From Bacillus sp. SORGH_AS_0510 (GTDB lineage: Bacteria; Bacillota; Bacilli; Bacillales; Cytobacillaceae): a DNA stretch of 64,000 nucleotides. Made by a program: the position numbers and the translations under genes. The notes beneath the pieces are model-generated. The model had not been told where the DNA came from and made no database searches. It worked only from the letters and a program-made list of their open reading frames with translations. Where the stretch lies: assembly GCF_030818775.1 (NCBI RefSeq), contig NZ_JAUTAU010000001.1, positions 1,011,001 to 1,075,000 on the forward strand. The letters are read 5' to 3'. This document shows positions 34,088-43,079 of the stretch, piece by piece. Position 1 is the first letter of the stretch; each line of letters opens with the position of its first letter.

Positions 34088-36040
34088 ATGAAACATTACC
34101 TAAATTACAATAAAGTCTTTAAATCTCTTGTATTAGCTGGAGCAGTATCTTTTGGAGTTTTTGCTGGAGGACATTTTACTGAAGCAGCAGGGCATGGAAA
34201 TGGTAATGCTGGGCAAAGTGTTCACGTGAACAATGGAAATAGTATCAAGATGAACGGAAATGGCCATGCGGCAGTTAGGGTACAGCCGAAATTAGAAGTA
34301 AAGGCTTCTGTTAAGGCTCAGGTAGGCAAGGCTAGCAAGTCACAAGCAAGTATCCACGCAAGTGAAACAGCGAAGATGCATGCTGCACCAAATTCAGCTG
34401 TGCACGGTAAAGTTGAACAGCCTAAAGTAGAGGCAACTGAAGAGACTCCAGTTCAACAACCTGCTACAGAAGAAGCTACTCCGGTACAAACAGAAGTATC
34501 AACTGAGCCAGCTGTAACGACTGAACCAGTTGAAACAACGGAAGCTAAAATGACTGAACCAGCGCAAGTTGAAAAAGACGATGTTGCGGTGAAGGATGAA
34601 GAAAAAGAAGAAGCAGTTAAAGAAGATGAAAAAGATGCCGATCTTGATGCAGATAAAGCAGTAAAGACGGAAGAAAAAGAAGATGAAGATGAGAAATCTA
34701 AGTCTGAGAGAATGCTAAAAGAAACGCATGTTATTGTTAAGTCAAATGACGAAGAAAATGCACAGGCTGTTTTAGAAGATGAAGATGATGCTGAAAAAGT
34801 AAATCCATCTGCAGCTAACAAAGCAAAGTCTAAAGCAAGTGCACATGCAAGTGAAACAGCAAAATTACATGCAGCACCAAACTCTGCAGTATTAGCTGGT
34901 TCAGAAAAAGCAACTGATGTTGTAACTGAACAGCCTGCTGAAGAAACTACAGACGTAGTAGCAGACGATGCAACTGAAGAAGCAACAGAAGTAGTAGCAG
35001 ATGATGCAACTGAAGAAGCAACAAACGTTGTAACTGACGATGCGACTGAAGAAGCAACAGAAGTAGTAGCAGACGATGCAACTGAAGAAGCAACAGACGT
35101 AGTAACTGACGATGCGACTGAAGAAGCAACAGACGTAGTAACTGACGATGCAACTGAACAAGAAAAAGCTGAAGAAACTACTGAAAAAGTAAACGCATCT
35201 GCAGCTAACAAAGCAAAGTCTCAAGCAAGTGCACATGCAAGTGAAACAGCAAAATTACATGCAGCACCAAACTCTGCAGTATTAGCTGGTTCAGAAGAAG
35301 AGTCAACTGATGTTGTAACTGAACAGCCGGCTGAAGAAACTACTGACGTTGTAGCAGATGAAACAACTGAAGTGCAAACTGACCAACCCGCTGAAGAAGC
35401 AACAGCTGTGGAAACAGAAGGTACAACAGAAGATACTGCAACAGTAGAAGCTGAAGGTACACCTGAAGAAACAGCAACAGTTGAAGCAGACGATACAACA
35501 GTAGAAGCAACGGACGTAGTAACTGACGATGCAACTGAACAAGAAAAAGCTGAAGAAACTACTGAAAAAGTAAACCCATCTGCAGCTAACAAAGCAAAGT
35601 CTCAAGCAAGTGTACATGCAAGTGAAACAGCAAAACTACATGCAGCACCAAACTCTGCAGTATTAGCTGGTTCAGAAGAAGAGTCAACAGATGTTGTAAC
35701 TGAACAGCCGGCTGAAGAAACTACTGACGTTGTAGCAGATGAAACAACTGAAGTGCAAACTGACCAACCCGCTGAAGAAGCAACAGCTGTGGAAACAGAA
35801 GGTACAACAGAAGATACTGCAACAGTAGAAGCAGACAAAACATCAGAAGATGCTGCAACAGTTGAAGCAGACAATGCAACAGAAGAAACAGCAACAGTTG
35901 AAGCAGACAAAACAACTGAAGAAGCAACAAAAGTAGTTAGTCCATCTGAAACTATTAAAGATGCAAAACTAGAAGCTACAGTCAATTCTTTTGTTTTATT
36001 TGTGAAAAAGTTGATGCAAATGCTAATGTTGAAATGGTAA
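34088..36040 (+). CDS. secreted acidic repeat protein with ASxHASETAKLHAAPNSAV modules
   Basis: This 650-residue product has a signal peptide (about 1-33) and no recognised enzyme domain. The module KAKSQASAHASETAKLHAAP followed by NSAVLAGSE occurs four times (near residues 80, 248, 378 and 498), the first as a diverged form. Between modules are acidic Thr/Glu/Val-rich linkers such as TTDVVADDATEEAT in tandem. The DNA repeats closely, with blocks from 35170 to 35590 and from 35590 to 35900 nearly alike. No LPXTG is seen. The 3' end looks frameshifted. The start follows AAAGGAGCG. Confidence 0.75.
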   Translation: MKHYLNYNKVFKSLVLAGAVSFGVFAGGHFTEAAGHGNGNAGQSVHVNNGNSIKMNGNGHAAVRVQPKLEVKASVKAQVGKASKSQASIHASETAKMHAAPNSAVHGKVEQPKVEATEETPVQQPATEEATPVQTEVSTEPAVTTEPVETTEAKMTEPAQVEKDDVAVKDEEKEEAVKEDEKDADLDADKAVKTEEKEDEDEKSKSERMLKETHVIVKSNDEENAQAVLEDEDDAEKVNPSAANKAKSKASAHASETAKLHAAPNSAVLAGSEKATDVVTEQPAEETTDVVADDATEEATEVVADDATEEATNVVTDDATEEATEVVADDATEEATDVVTDDATEEATDVVTDDATEQEKAEETTEKVNASAANKAKSQASAHASETAKLHAAPNSAVLAGSEEESTDVVTEQPAEETTDVVADETTEVQTDQPAEEATAVETEGTTEDTATVEAEGTPEETATVEADDTTVEATDVVTDDATEQEKAEETTEKVNPSAANKAKSQASVHASETAKLHAAPNSAVLAGSEEESTDVVTEQPAEETTDVVADETTEVQTDQPAEEATAVETEGTTEDTATVEADKTSEDAATVEADNATEETATVEADKTTEEATKVVSPSETIKDAKLEATVNSFVLFVKKLMQMLMLKW

Positions 36041-36106
36041 AAATTCAACATTGTAGCTGACAACGAAGCAACCGTTCAAGCCGCTACAAAAGAATTAGCT
36101 AGCTAG
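35985..36106 (+). pseudogene. disturbed 3' end of the acidic repeat protein gene
   Basis: The main frame ends TVNSFVLFVKKLMQMLMLKW at 36040. The -1 frame over 36001-36042 reads CEKVDANANVEMVK, and the main frame after the stop reads KFNIVADNEATVQAATKELAS to TAG 36106. A one-base loss near 35990 and one extra A in 36039-36043 would join these into a smooth, protein-like tail. This suggests two offsetting indels or sequence errors. Confidence 0.5.
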
Positions 36107-36110
36107 AAGA

Positions 36111-36141
36111 AAAACCGAGGGAATTTTTCCTCGGTTTTTTT
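36111..36141 (+). terminator. terminator after the acidic repeat protein gene
   Basis: AAAACCGAGG and CCTCGGTTTT flank an 8-base loop, with T7 after. It lies just after the restored stop at 36106. Confidence 0.87.
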
Positions 36142-36239
36142 GTATTTCCATACACATTACGCTTTCAAACCAGAAGGAAAATATATTTCTATTGTCGAAA
36201 TAAATAGAGGTGAAGATTAATATAATTGGGGGCAGCGAG

Positions 36240-38222
36240 ATGGCAGGTAGAAAAGTCGAATCAAAGGATTTATATGAATTGAAATCTGTGGTAAATCCAC
36301 AATTTTCTCCGGATGGACAATCGTTCGTATATGTGCAAACAACCATCGATCAAGAAACGGATGAATATGAGTCACATATTTTTTACCAAACAGTTGAGCC
36401 AGATGGCCAACCCATTCAATGGACATATGGAAAAGGGAAAAATCATTCACCGCGTTGGTCCCCAGATGGAAGTGAGCTTGCGTTTGTCTCCAACCGAAGC
36501 GGGAAGAATCAAATCCATATACTAAGTGCAAACGGGGGAGAGGCGCGCCAACTAACTTTTCTTCCAAGTGGGGCGAGCAATCCTGTATGGTCGCCAGATG
36601 GATGTCAAATCGCTTTTACTACTTCCATGAAACCAGAGCAAACCATTTTTGATAAAAATGAAGAGAAAAAGCAAGAGAAACCAGTACCGCTAGAAGTGAC
36701 GAAAATGCGCTATAAATCAGATGCCAGCGGCTTTTGGCAGGGAACCTTCCAACAAGTTGTATTAGCCAATGTAAAAACTGGAGAATTAGCGCAACTCACC
36801 GAATGCGAGCATGATGTGTCACTCTACAGCTGGTCACCTGACGGGAAGTATCTTGCGGTTGGAGCAGATTTATCAGAGGATTCAGATGCATCGTTTATTT
36901 ATGATGTGTTTCTATTAGATGTCGCCACAAAAGAATTAACAAAAGTAACTGATTCCACCGGCTATTTTGGCAGTGCTGCTTGGTCACCAGATGGGAAGTA
37001 TCTTGGAATGTTAGGGCATGAAAGGGAATTTGAGAATGCCACGCATACAAAAATCTGGATGTATACTTTCCAAAGTAGAGAACTGAAGTGTGTCACTACG
37101 AACTGGGATGTACCAGTGGGTGACTATATGGTGGGAGACTTCCATCAAGGGGCTTCCTCTCCAGGATTGCAGTGGAAAAGTGATAGCAAAGGGTTCTATT
37201 TCGTCGGGGCCGAAAAAGGGAATATCAATCTCTATTTCAGCGATATAAATGGTGACATTCAACCTATTCTCAAGGGTGAGCACCATGTTTATGGGTATGC
37301 GATTCACTCGGAATCGCAGAAAGCATTAGCTGCGATTAGTCAGCCAACAGATATCGGGGACCTTTACTTGTTCAGCCTTTCAGGGGAAGCCGCCCTTGAA
37401 AAGCGCACACAGGTGAACGGTTCATTTTTAACAGAAACGACCTTGTCCCAGCCTGAGGCCATTGAATTTGAAGGAGCAAATGGTTGGAAGGTACATGGCT
37501 GGCTGATGAAGCCGGTTGGTTTTGAAAAAGGAAAGAAATACCCGCTATTACTTGAAATTCATGGTGGACCTCATATGATGTACGGGAATACCTATATGAA
37601 TGAGTTTCAGATATTAGCTGCAAAAGGCTATGCGGTACTATATGTGAATCCAAGAGGTGGGCACGGATATGGGCAAGCATTCGTCGATGCCGTTCGGGGT
37701 GATTATGGCGGCAACGACTATCAGGATCTCATGAGTGCTGTGGATTATGTGTTGGAAACCTATGATTTTATTGATGAGAAACGTCTCGGTGTTACCGGCG
37801 GAAGCTACGGCGGTTTTATGACGAATTGGATTGTTGGCCATACGAATCGATTTAAAGCTGCGGTAACTCAGCGATCCATCTCGAACTGGATTAGTTTTTA
37901 TGGAGTCAGCGATATCGGCTATTATTTCACGGAGTGGCAAATCGACGGTGATTTCCGCGATATTCAAAAGCTGTGGAAGCATTCTCCGCTTGCTTATGTT
38001 GAAAAAGTAGAAACCCCACTGTTAATTTTGCATAGTGAAAAGGATTTCCGCTGCCCAATTGAGCAGGCTGAACAGCTATTTATCGCCTTAAAAAGATTAG
38101 GCAAGAAAACGAAATTCGTTCGTTTTCCAGAAGAAAACCACGAGCTTTCAAGAAGCGGCAAGCCAAGCCTCAGAAAAAGCAGGTTGGATTATATCCTAGG
38201 ATGGTTTGAGGAAAATCTCTAA
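36240..38222 (+). CDS. S9 family peptidase, YuxL-like
   Basis: The preferred start is ATG 36240 after GGGGGCAGCGAG (660 residues; B. subtilis YuxL has about 657). The N-terminal beta-propeller (about 10-390) has repeated WSPDG blocks typical of TolB/PD40 units. The alpha/beta-hydrolase domain follows (about 415-660), with the nucleophile in GGSYGGFM, Asp in HSEKDFRCP and His in EENHELSRSG. It is a cytoplasmic acylaminoacyl- or dipeptidyl-peptidase type enzyme. It stands alone between terminators. Confidence 0.93.
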   Translation: MAGRKVESKDLYELKSVVNPQFSPDGQSFVYVQTTIDQETDEYESHIFYQTVEPDGQPIQWTYGKGKNHSPRWSPDGSELAFVSNRSGKNQIHILSANGGEARQLTFLPSGASNPVWSPDGCQIAFTTSMKPEQTIFDKNEEKKQEKPVPLEVTKMRYKSDASGFWQGTFQQVVLANVKTGELAQLTECEHDVSLYSWSPDGKYLAVGADLSEDSDASFIYDVFLLDVATKELTKVTDSTGYFGSAAWSPDGKYLGMLGHEREFENATHTKIWMYTFQSRELKCVTTNWDVPVGDYMVGDFHQGASSPGLQWKSDSKGFYFVGAEKGNINLYFSDINGDIQPILKGEHHVYGYAIHSESQKALAAISQPTDIGDLYLFSLSGEAALEKRTQVNGSFLTETTLSQPEAIEFEGANGWKVHGWLMKPVGFEKGKKYPLLLEIHGGPHMMYGNTYMNEFQILAAKGYAVLYVNPRGGHGYGQAFVDAVRGDYGGNDYQDLMSAVDYVLETYDFIDEKRLGVTGGSYGGFMTNWIVGHTNRFKAAVTQRSISNWISFYGVSDIGYYFTEWQIDGDFRDIQKLWKHSPLAYVEKVETPLLILHSEKDFRCPIEQAEQLFIALKRLGKKTKFVRFPEENHELSRSGKPSLRKSRLDYILGWFEENL

Positions 38223-38237
38223 TATTGAACACAAAAA

Positions 38238-38270
38238 AGCCGTAATCCATGAGATTACGGCTCTTATTTT
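38238..38270 (+). terminator. terminator of the S9 peptidase gene
   Basis: AGCCGTAATC and GATTACGGCT flank CATGA, followed by CTTATTTTAT. Confidence 0.85.
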
Positions 38271-38282
38271 ATAAGAAAAGAC

Positions 38283-38345
38283 TTAAGGTGCGAGAATTGT
38301 ACAAAAGGAAGTTAAAATCATTATTCTTATCAACATATCTAGCAT
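38283..38345 (-). CDS. possible 20-residue hydrophobic peptide
   Basis: ATG 38345 is preceded by GAAGGAG at nine bases. The frame encodes MLDMLIRIMILTSFCTILAP and then stops. Its hydrophobic content and good ribosome binding site make a tiny membrane peptide possible, but so short a frame may be chance. The rest of the 38346-38567 gap shows no gene. Confidence 0.25.
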   Translation of the reverse strand: MLDMLIRIMILTSFCTILAP

Positions 38346-38567
38346 GAACAACCACTCCTTCAGGAATCGATTGATTACATGACTAATTATATAGCCCGTA
38401 TATTGAGTTTGTATATGTAAATTGTAAATTAATTGTTAATTTGCGAATGGAAAATATTTGAAAGTCTTTTGTCGTTATGGAAAAAATTCCTTGAAAGTGA
38501 ACAATCTGTCATTTACGATTAAATAGGAATATTGTCCCGCACAGGGATGAATGAAGGGGGAAACAGG

Positions 38568-39452
38568 TTGTTAGAAGTACAAAACCTAGCAAAATATTAT
38601 GGCGAAAAAGCCGCCGTAGAATCATTATCGTTCACGGTTTCTAAAGGCGAAGTGTTCGGCCTCCTTGGACGAAATGGGGCAGGGAAGACAACAACAATCA
38701 AAATGATGCTTGGTCTTGTCGCTCCCAATCACGGCCATGTGTTATGGAATAGCAAAAAAGGCTTGAAACATACTTCATTCGGCTATTTACCAGAAGAGAG
38801 AGGATTATATCCCAAAACCAAAGTGATTGATCAATTGTCCTATTTTGGGAGATTAGAGGGAATGAATCGTACCGAGATTAAAAATAGCATTGATTACTGG
38901 GTGGACCGTTTCGATATTGGGATGTACAAAAACAAGCTCGCGGGCGAATTGTCGAAGGGGAACCAGCAAAAGGTGCAGCTGGCTGCGACGCTTTTACATA
39001 ACCCAGAACTCATCATATTAGACGAACCGTTCAGTGGACTGGACCCTGTTAACTCCAATCTTTTAACAGAAGTGATTTTAGAAGAAAAAGAGAAGGGCAA
39101 GGTTATCATCATGTCCAGCCACCAGATGGATCAGGTGGAGAAGTTTTGTAAAAATGTAGTACTCTTAAAGGATGGCAGAGTGCTCTTAGGTGGAGAACTG
39201 GAAGCAGTGAAAGCATCCTATGGGGTTATGTACTTGTCCCTTTACGGGGATGTAGAAAAATTGAAAGGATTCTGCATGCAGCATCAGTATACCTTTGAAC
39301 AGGAACTGAAACGTGTCATTGTTTCGTTAACAAGAGATCAGGATCCACTTACCGTGTTGTCGCAATTAAAACATGAGGGGATCCCTGTGAATGAAGTCAC
39401 GTTCCTTCAGCCGACCCTTCATCAGATTTTCATAGATAAGGTGGGGTCATAG
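38568..39452 (+). CDS. ABC-2 type exporter ATPase (YhaQ/NatA-like)
   Basis: I choose TTG 38568 after GAAGGGGGA, giving 294 residues, starting LEVQNLAKYYGEKAAVESLSF. Motifs are Walker A GRNGAGKTTT, signature LSKGNQQK, Walker B LIILDEPFSGLDPVN and SSHQMDQ. The C-terminal ~80 residues form the extra domain usual in YhaQ/NatA-type proteins. It pairs with the permease gene starting one base after its stop. The B. subtilis relatives act in sodium efflux or have no settled role, so the substrate is uncertain. Confidence 0.9.
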   Translation: MLEVQNLAKYYGEKAAVESLSFTVSKGEVFGLLGRNGAGKTTTIKMMLGLVAPNHGHVLWNSKKGLKHTSFGYLPEERGLYPKTKVIDQLSYFGRLEGMNRTEIKNSIDYWVDRFDIGMYKNKLAGELSKGNQQKVQLAATLLHNPELIILDEPFSGLDPVNSNLLTEVILEEKEKGKVIIMSSHQMDQVEKFCKNVVLLKDGRVLLGGELEAVKASYGVMYLSLYGDVEKLKGFCMQHQYTFEQELKRVIVSLTRDQDPLTVLSQLKHEGIPVNEVTFLQPTLHQIFIDKVGS

Positions 39453-39453
39453 T

Positions 39454-40689
39454 ATGAAAGCATTATGGATTTCTTACTTCTTTCACTTAAAGGAGCAAGT
39501 TCGTTCGAAGGGGTTTCGGATTACATCGCTCGTAATTTCTGTTGTGATCCTTGGATTTTTAGCCTATAACCATTTCTCCACAAATAAGGATGAAGTGCGT
39601 GTCTCCGTGGTCAATTTATCTTCTTATAAGATTGATGAAGCATTTTTGAAAAAAAATATTGATGAATTGACTCTTTTTACAAAGGAAGAAAAAGATATCA
39701 AGAAAGAGAAGAAACGAATCCAAGATCAGGACCTGGATCATTTAGTGGTTATTAAAGAGAAGGACTCTCTTCCAGTGGTCCAGTATTACTACCATCGTTC
39801 GCCAGATCCAGGTGTCATTTATCCATTTTCCACTCAGTTGCAACAGCAGTATATGGCAAAAGTATCAGCGGAACATTCCTTATCCAATGATGTGATAAAC
39901 CAGTTGTTTCAAAGTGTCCCTGTTGACGAGACCATGCTGGCTAAGAATAATGGAAGCCTCGGTATTGTGTATGTCTTCATTTTCTTAATGTACACGTTCA
40001 TTCTCATGTTTGGCCAAGGTATAGCTATGAGTATCACGGGGGAAAAATCAACCCGCGTGATGGAGGTTATGATTACAAAAGTGAAGCCGATTTATATGCT
40101 GTTCGCGAAGGTTCTTTCTCATCTGACAGCAGGGCTAATTCAAGTAACCATCTTCTTTTTATCAGGTTATCTTGGCTATTTATTAGGCTGGATTAAGTCC
40201 GACCAACTGAGCGTTGTGGGCTTTACCTTCGACCTATCGCAAATAGATGCCCAATTAGTTGCGCTATTTGTTTTCTTCTTTGCTTGTGGATATCTTGTGT
40301 ATTCTCTATGTTTTGCGGCACTCGGTTCACTTATTTCACGGACGGAGGATTTAGGCAGTGTGATGGGACCGGTTATGGTCCTTGTGATGGGAGCCTTGTT
40401 CATTGGGATAAAAACCATGATGGACCCAACAGGTGGATTGGTTACCTTTGGAACGTATTTCCCGTTCTTCTCACCAATTGTAGCCTTCTCAAAATACGTA
40501 ATGGGAGAACTGACAGCTGGTCAAATCGTACTAAGTGGAAGCATTTTAGTAGCTTCGATCCTCTTCATTGCCTATCTTGCCTCAAGAATTTATGTGAAAG
40601 GCGTTATGGTCTATGGAGAGAAGTTTAAATGGTCTAATTTGAAAGTGATGTTTGCAAAAGAAGCATCGAATAAAACCATTAATAGTTAA
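39454..40689 (+). CDS. ABC-2 type permease (YhaP/NatB-like)
   Basis: This 411-residue membrane protein has one N-terminal transmembrane helix (about 23-41), a large external region (about 45-165) and about five more helices with FGQGIAMSITGEKSTRVMEVMITKVKP between the first two. That EKxxRxxEVM block is the ABC-2 permease hallmark. B. subtilis YhaP is about 419 residues. The gene lies one base after the ATPase gene and forms a complete exporter with it. Confidence 0.9.
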   Translation: MKALWISYFFHLKEQVRSKGFRITSLVISVVILGFLAYNHFSTNKDEVRVSVVNLSSYKIDEAFLKKNIDELTLFTKEEKDIKKEKKRIQDQDLDHLVVIKEKDSLPVVQYYYHRSPDPGVIYPFSTQLQQQYMAKVSAEHSLSNDVINQLFQSVPVDETMLAKNNGSLGIVYVFIFLMYTFILMFGQGIAMSITGEKSTRVMEVMITKVKPIYMLFAKVLSHLTAGLIQVTIFFLSGYLGYLLGWIKSDQLSVVGFTFDLSQIDAQLVALFVFFFACGYLVYSLCFAALGSLISRTEDLGSVMGPVMVLVMGALFIGIKTMMDPTGGLVTFGTYFPFFSPIVAFSKYVMGELTAGQIVLSGSILVASILFIAYLASRIYVKGVMVYGEKFKWSNLKVMFAKEASNKTINS

Positions 40690-40693
40690 TTTC

Positions 40694-40733
40694 AAGGGGC
40701 GTAATTCTACTCAGAATTACAGTCCCTTTTTTA
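40694..40733 (+). terminator. terminator of the ABC-2 exporter operon
   Basis: AAGGGGCGTAATTCT and AGAATTACAGTCCCTT flank ACTC, with T6 after. Confidence 0.82.
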
Positions 40734-40750
40734 AAAAGGGGCGCTAGTAA

Positions 40751-41290
40751 ATGAAAAAGACAGCCGTTCTATTATATCCACAATTTAGCGAGTATGAACT
40801 CAGTGTCGCGTTATCGATATTGATGCAGGGAGAGAAACCTGTGATCATTATCGGACTAAATCATGAGCCTATTAGAGGGGAAGCGGGACTAACCGTTGTA
40901 CCTGACATGACCATTGAAGAGGTAAATCTCGGAGATATCGATAGCCTATTGTTAACAGGTTGTATGGATATTTTTGCCTTAAAAGACGAAACAAATCTGT
41001 TTGAGTTTTTAAGTCTGCTAGAAAAGAATGTATCTGTGATTGCAAGTATTTCAAGTTCTCCGTTCCTTTTGGCAAAAGCAGGTATATTAAAGGGAAAAAA
41101 GTATACCGTTGGAATGACCGCAGAGGACCGGAACCTATCGGGGGTTTTTGAAAGGGAACATTACTCAGATGAGCTGGTAGTGCAAGATGGGAAGCTGATT
41201 ACAGCCAGGGGAAGAGGATTTATCAAGTTTGGCAGGATAGTAGGGGAGGCATTGAACCTATCATTCGATGAGAACTGGTACCGGGAATAG
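40751..41290 (+). CDS. DJ-1/PfpI-like protein lacking the usual Cys
   Basis: The 179-residue length and fold blocks fit the DJ-1/PfpI superfamily: TAVLLYPQFSEYELSVALSIL, the conserved Glu near residue 14, LLLTGCMDIF and LLAKAGILKGKKYTV. The nucleophile elbow, usually A-x-C-x-x-P, reads ASISSSPFLLAKAG, so Ser replaces Cys. It is therefore probably not a standard DJ-1 hydrolase or deglycase and may be a binding or regulatory relative. It is cytoplasmic and stands alone, 61 bases after the exporter operon. Confidence 0.85.
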   Translation: MKKTAVLLYPQFSEYELSVALSILMQGEKPVIIIGLNHEPIRGEAGLTVVPDMTIEEVNLGDIDSLLLTGCMDIFALKDETNLFEFLSLLEKNVSVIASISSSPFLLAKAGILKGKKYTVGMTAEDRNLSGVFEREHYSDELVVQDGKLITARGRGFIKFGRIVGEALNLSFDENWYRE

Positions 41291-41325
41291 AAAAAGAGCT
41301 TGGGGGCTTCCAAGCTCTTTTTCTT
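41291..41325. terminator. bidirectional terminator
   Basis: AAAAAGAGCTTGG and CCAAGCTCTTTTT flank six bases between convergent genes. Confidence 0.87.
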
Positions 41326-41330
41326 ATCTG

Positions 41331-42746
41331 TTATTTCATTACCTTCCAAAACTCTCCCGCCACTGTTTGATAGCCGGTTAGGCTTAGGTGGATGTCATTT
41401 GGATTTGGAATGAATTCTGTGTAGTTACCAGCAATCACGGTGTCAGTTGGTACAAATTTATCACCGTGCAATCCAGCGAGAGTAGCAATTTGATTATTAA
41501 AGTTTGCTAGAATTGGTAGTAACATGGTTTGCTGCTCTTGTGGATAGTATGGGAATGGGTTGTAATAGCCCATTACATATACCTTAGCATTTGGATTTAA
41601 CTGATCGATTGTGCTTAGAATCGTATTGATATTTTCACTCACCGTTGCAATGGCCTGCGGTACTTGTGCTGGATTGGTCTTTAGCACAGGAATGAGGTCA
41701 TTTGCGCCAATATCAATTGTAACATGCGTTGCTTCTGAGATTTCATTACGGACAGCCTCACTAGTTAGGATGTCATTTACTACATCTACAGAGGTATATC
41801 CAGAAACACCAAAGTTATCGAAATCTAGTAATTGATAGGTTTTTCCAAATCTTTCAGCGATATAGTCTGGGTAACCTAGACCATCTTCTCTGTATGGAGT
41901 CTGACCTGCTGCTAAGGAATCGCCCAATGCAACATATTGGACCTGAACCCAGGCGCCATCTTTACCAAGGATATACCCATTAACTGTCGTATTAGCTGCC
42001 ATCACACCACTTGATTGTAAGAAATACCACTTTGTCCCTAGGTGTAGCCATCCAGTTTTCATTGCCCCGCTATCTAGCAGGTAATACCAGCTGCTTCCGT
42101 CTTTTACCCACCCAGTTTCCATCACACCGGAGTTAGTAAAGAAGTACCAAGTGCCTGAGATCTTTGCCCAACCGGTTTTCATCGCTCCACTGGATTGTAA
42201 ATAATACCATAGGTTGCCTTCTTTATGCCAGCCTGTGCTCATTGTCCCGTTTGTATTAAAAAAGTACCAAGAGCCGCCGACTTTCACCCAGTCGGTCATC
42301 ATTTGACCACTGCCATTTAGATAGTACCAAGCCCCATCAAAAAACCAGCCAGTTTTCATGACACCCTTACTATCAAGGTAATACCAATGACCGCTGTTTG
42401 CTAGCCATCCTTTGTAGATCTTCCCAGATGAATAGTAGTACCATTGTCCATTTACGGATTTCCAGCCTGTATATGTACCGGTGGTTGTTTTGCTGCTTGT
42501 ACTTTTACCTGATATAAAGCTGCTGTATTCTCCACTTGACACTTCGCATGGAAGGCCGTCGTTGTCTCCGTCAAGGCGATGCGGATCGTAGCTGGCGCTG
42601 TATCCATTTTTATACCAAAATTCCATGACGGCTTGTTTGCTGGAAAAATCTTTGCAGTCCATGTCAGTGAAGGCGAAAGCCTTGGGCTGGTCCACCCAGA
42701 AGAGCACCGCTGCTAACATGGTCAAAGAAAATAGCCATTTTTTCAT
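41331..42746 (-). CDS. secreted SGNH/GDSL hydrolase with excalibur domain and cell-wall-binding repeats
   Basis: The 471-residue protein has a signal peptide (about 1-25). An excalibur-type Ca-binding motif follows (about 28-68; DMDCKDF ... DGDNDGLPCE). Next come about eight ~20-residue choline-binding-like repeats (about 92-265; units such as GWAKISGTWYFFTNSGVM-ET). The SGNH/GDSL esterase domain is at 270-471, with catalytic Ser in ALGDSLAAG (277), Asn in IGANDL and Asp/His in NDIHLSLTGY. It probably acts on cell-wall or extracellular esters while held to the wall by the repeats. The start follows AGGAGGATACATAT. Confidence 0.92.
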   Translation of the reverse strand: MKKWLFSLTMLAAVLFWVDQPKAFAFTDMDCKDFSSKQAVMEFWYKNGYSASYDPHRLDGDNDGLPCEVSSGEYSSFISGKSTSSKTTTGTYTGWKSVNGQWYYYSSGKIYKGWLANSGHWYYLDSKGVMKTGWFFDGAWYYLNGSGQMMTDWVKVGGSWYFFNTNGTMSTGWHKEGNLWYYLQSSGAMKTGWAKISGTWYFFTNSGVMETGWVKDGSSWYYLLDSGAMKTGWLHLGTKWYFLQSSGVMAANTTVNGYILGKDGAWVQVQYVALGDSLAAGQTPYREDGLGYPDYIAERFGKTYQLLDFDNFGVSGYTSVDVVNDILTSEAVRNEISEATHVTIDIGANDLIPVLKTNPAQVPQAIATVSENINTILSTIDQLNPNAKVYVMGYYNPFPYYPQEQQTMLLPILANFNNQIATLAGLHGDKFVPTDTVIAGNYTEFIPNPNDIHLSLTGYQTVAGEFWKVMK

Positions 42747-42785
42747 ATATGTATCCTCCTGTTTTTTTTACTGGAAATAAAGTTC

Positions 42786-42813
42786 CTATAAAAATATAAC
42801 ACTATTTTTATAG
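42786..42813. promoter_or_regulatory. perfect AT-rich inverted repeat upstream of the SGNH gene
   Basis: CTATAAAAATA and TATTTTTATAG flank six bases, about 40 bases upstream of the start codon. A similar site (CTATTTTT-N6-AAAAATAG) lies upstream of the CAP gene at 44041. It could be an operator. Confidence 0.4.
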
Positions 42814-42871
42814 TAGTAAAATTGAAATAGATCGCTGGAGAGTAAATTTATTTCGACAAACGTAATATTGC

Positions 42872-43079
42872 GGCGTTTGAGAAGGGGTCTACGTGCCCGA
42901 AGAGGGTGGAAAAAGAAGCAATGGGTAACGTAGAAGGGGTCTACGTGCCCGAAGAAGGTGGAAAAAGAAGCAAGCGGTAACGTAGAAGAAGTCTACGTGC
43001 CCGAAAAGGGTAGAAAAAGAAGCAACGGGTAACGTAAAAGGAGTCTACGTTACCGAAGAGGAAGCGAGTAACATAAAAA
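42872..43079 (+). repeat. 52-bp tandem repeat, locus 3 (three units plus a partial fourth)
   Basis: Units start at 42872, 42924, 42976 and 43028, an exact 52-bp period. The common unit starts GGTAACGTAGAAG, has inverted arms ACGTAGA/TCTACGT around five bases, TGCCCG 22 bases in, and GGAAAAAGAAGCAA at the end. The fourth unit is shortened and runs into the CAP-gene terminator, whose stem uses similar arms (CGTAGA/TCTACG). Confidence 0.93.

Noticed and set aside
34453-35936. Long minus-strand open frames (up to 252 codons)
   Set aside because: They are shadows of the repetitive plus-strand gene and consist of low-complexity Ser/Val or Leu/Phe runs without start signals.
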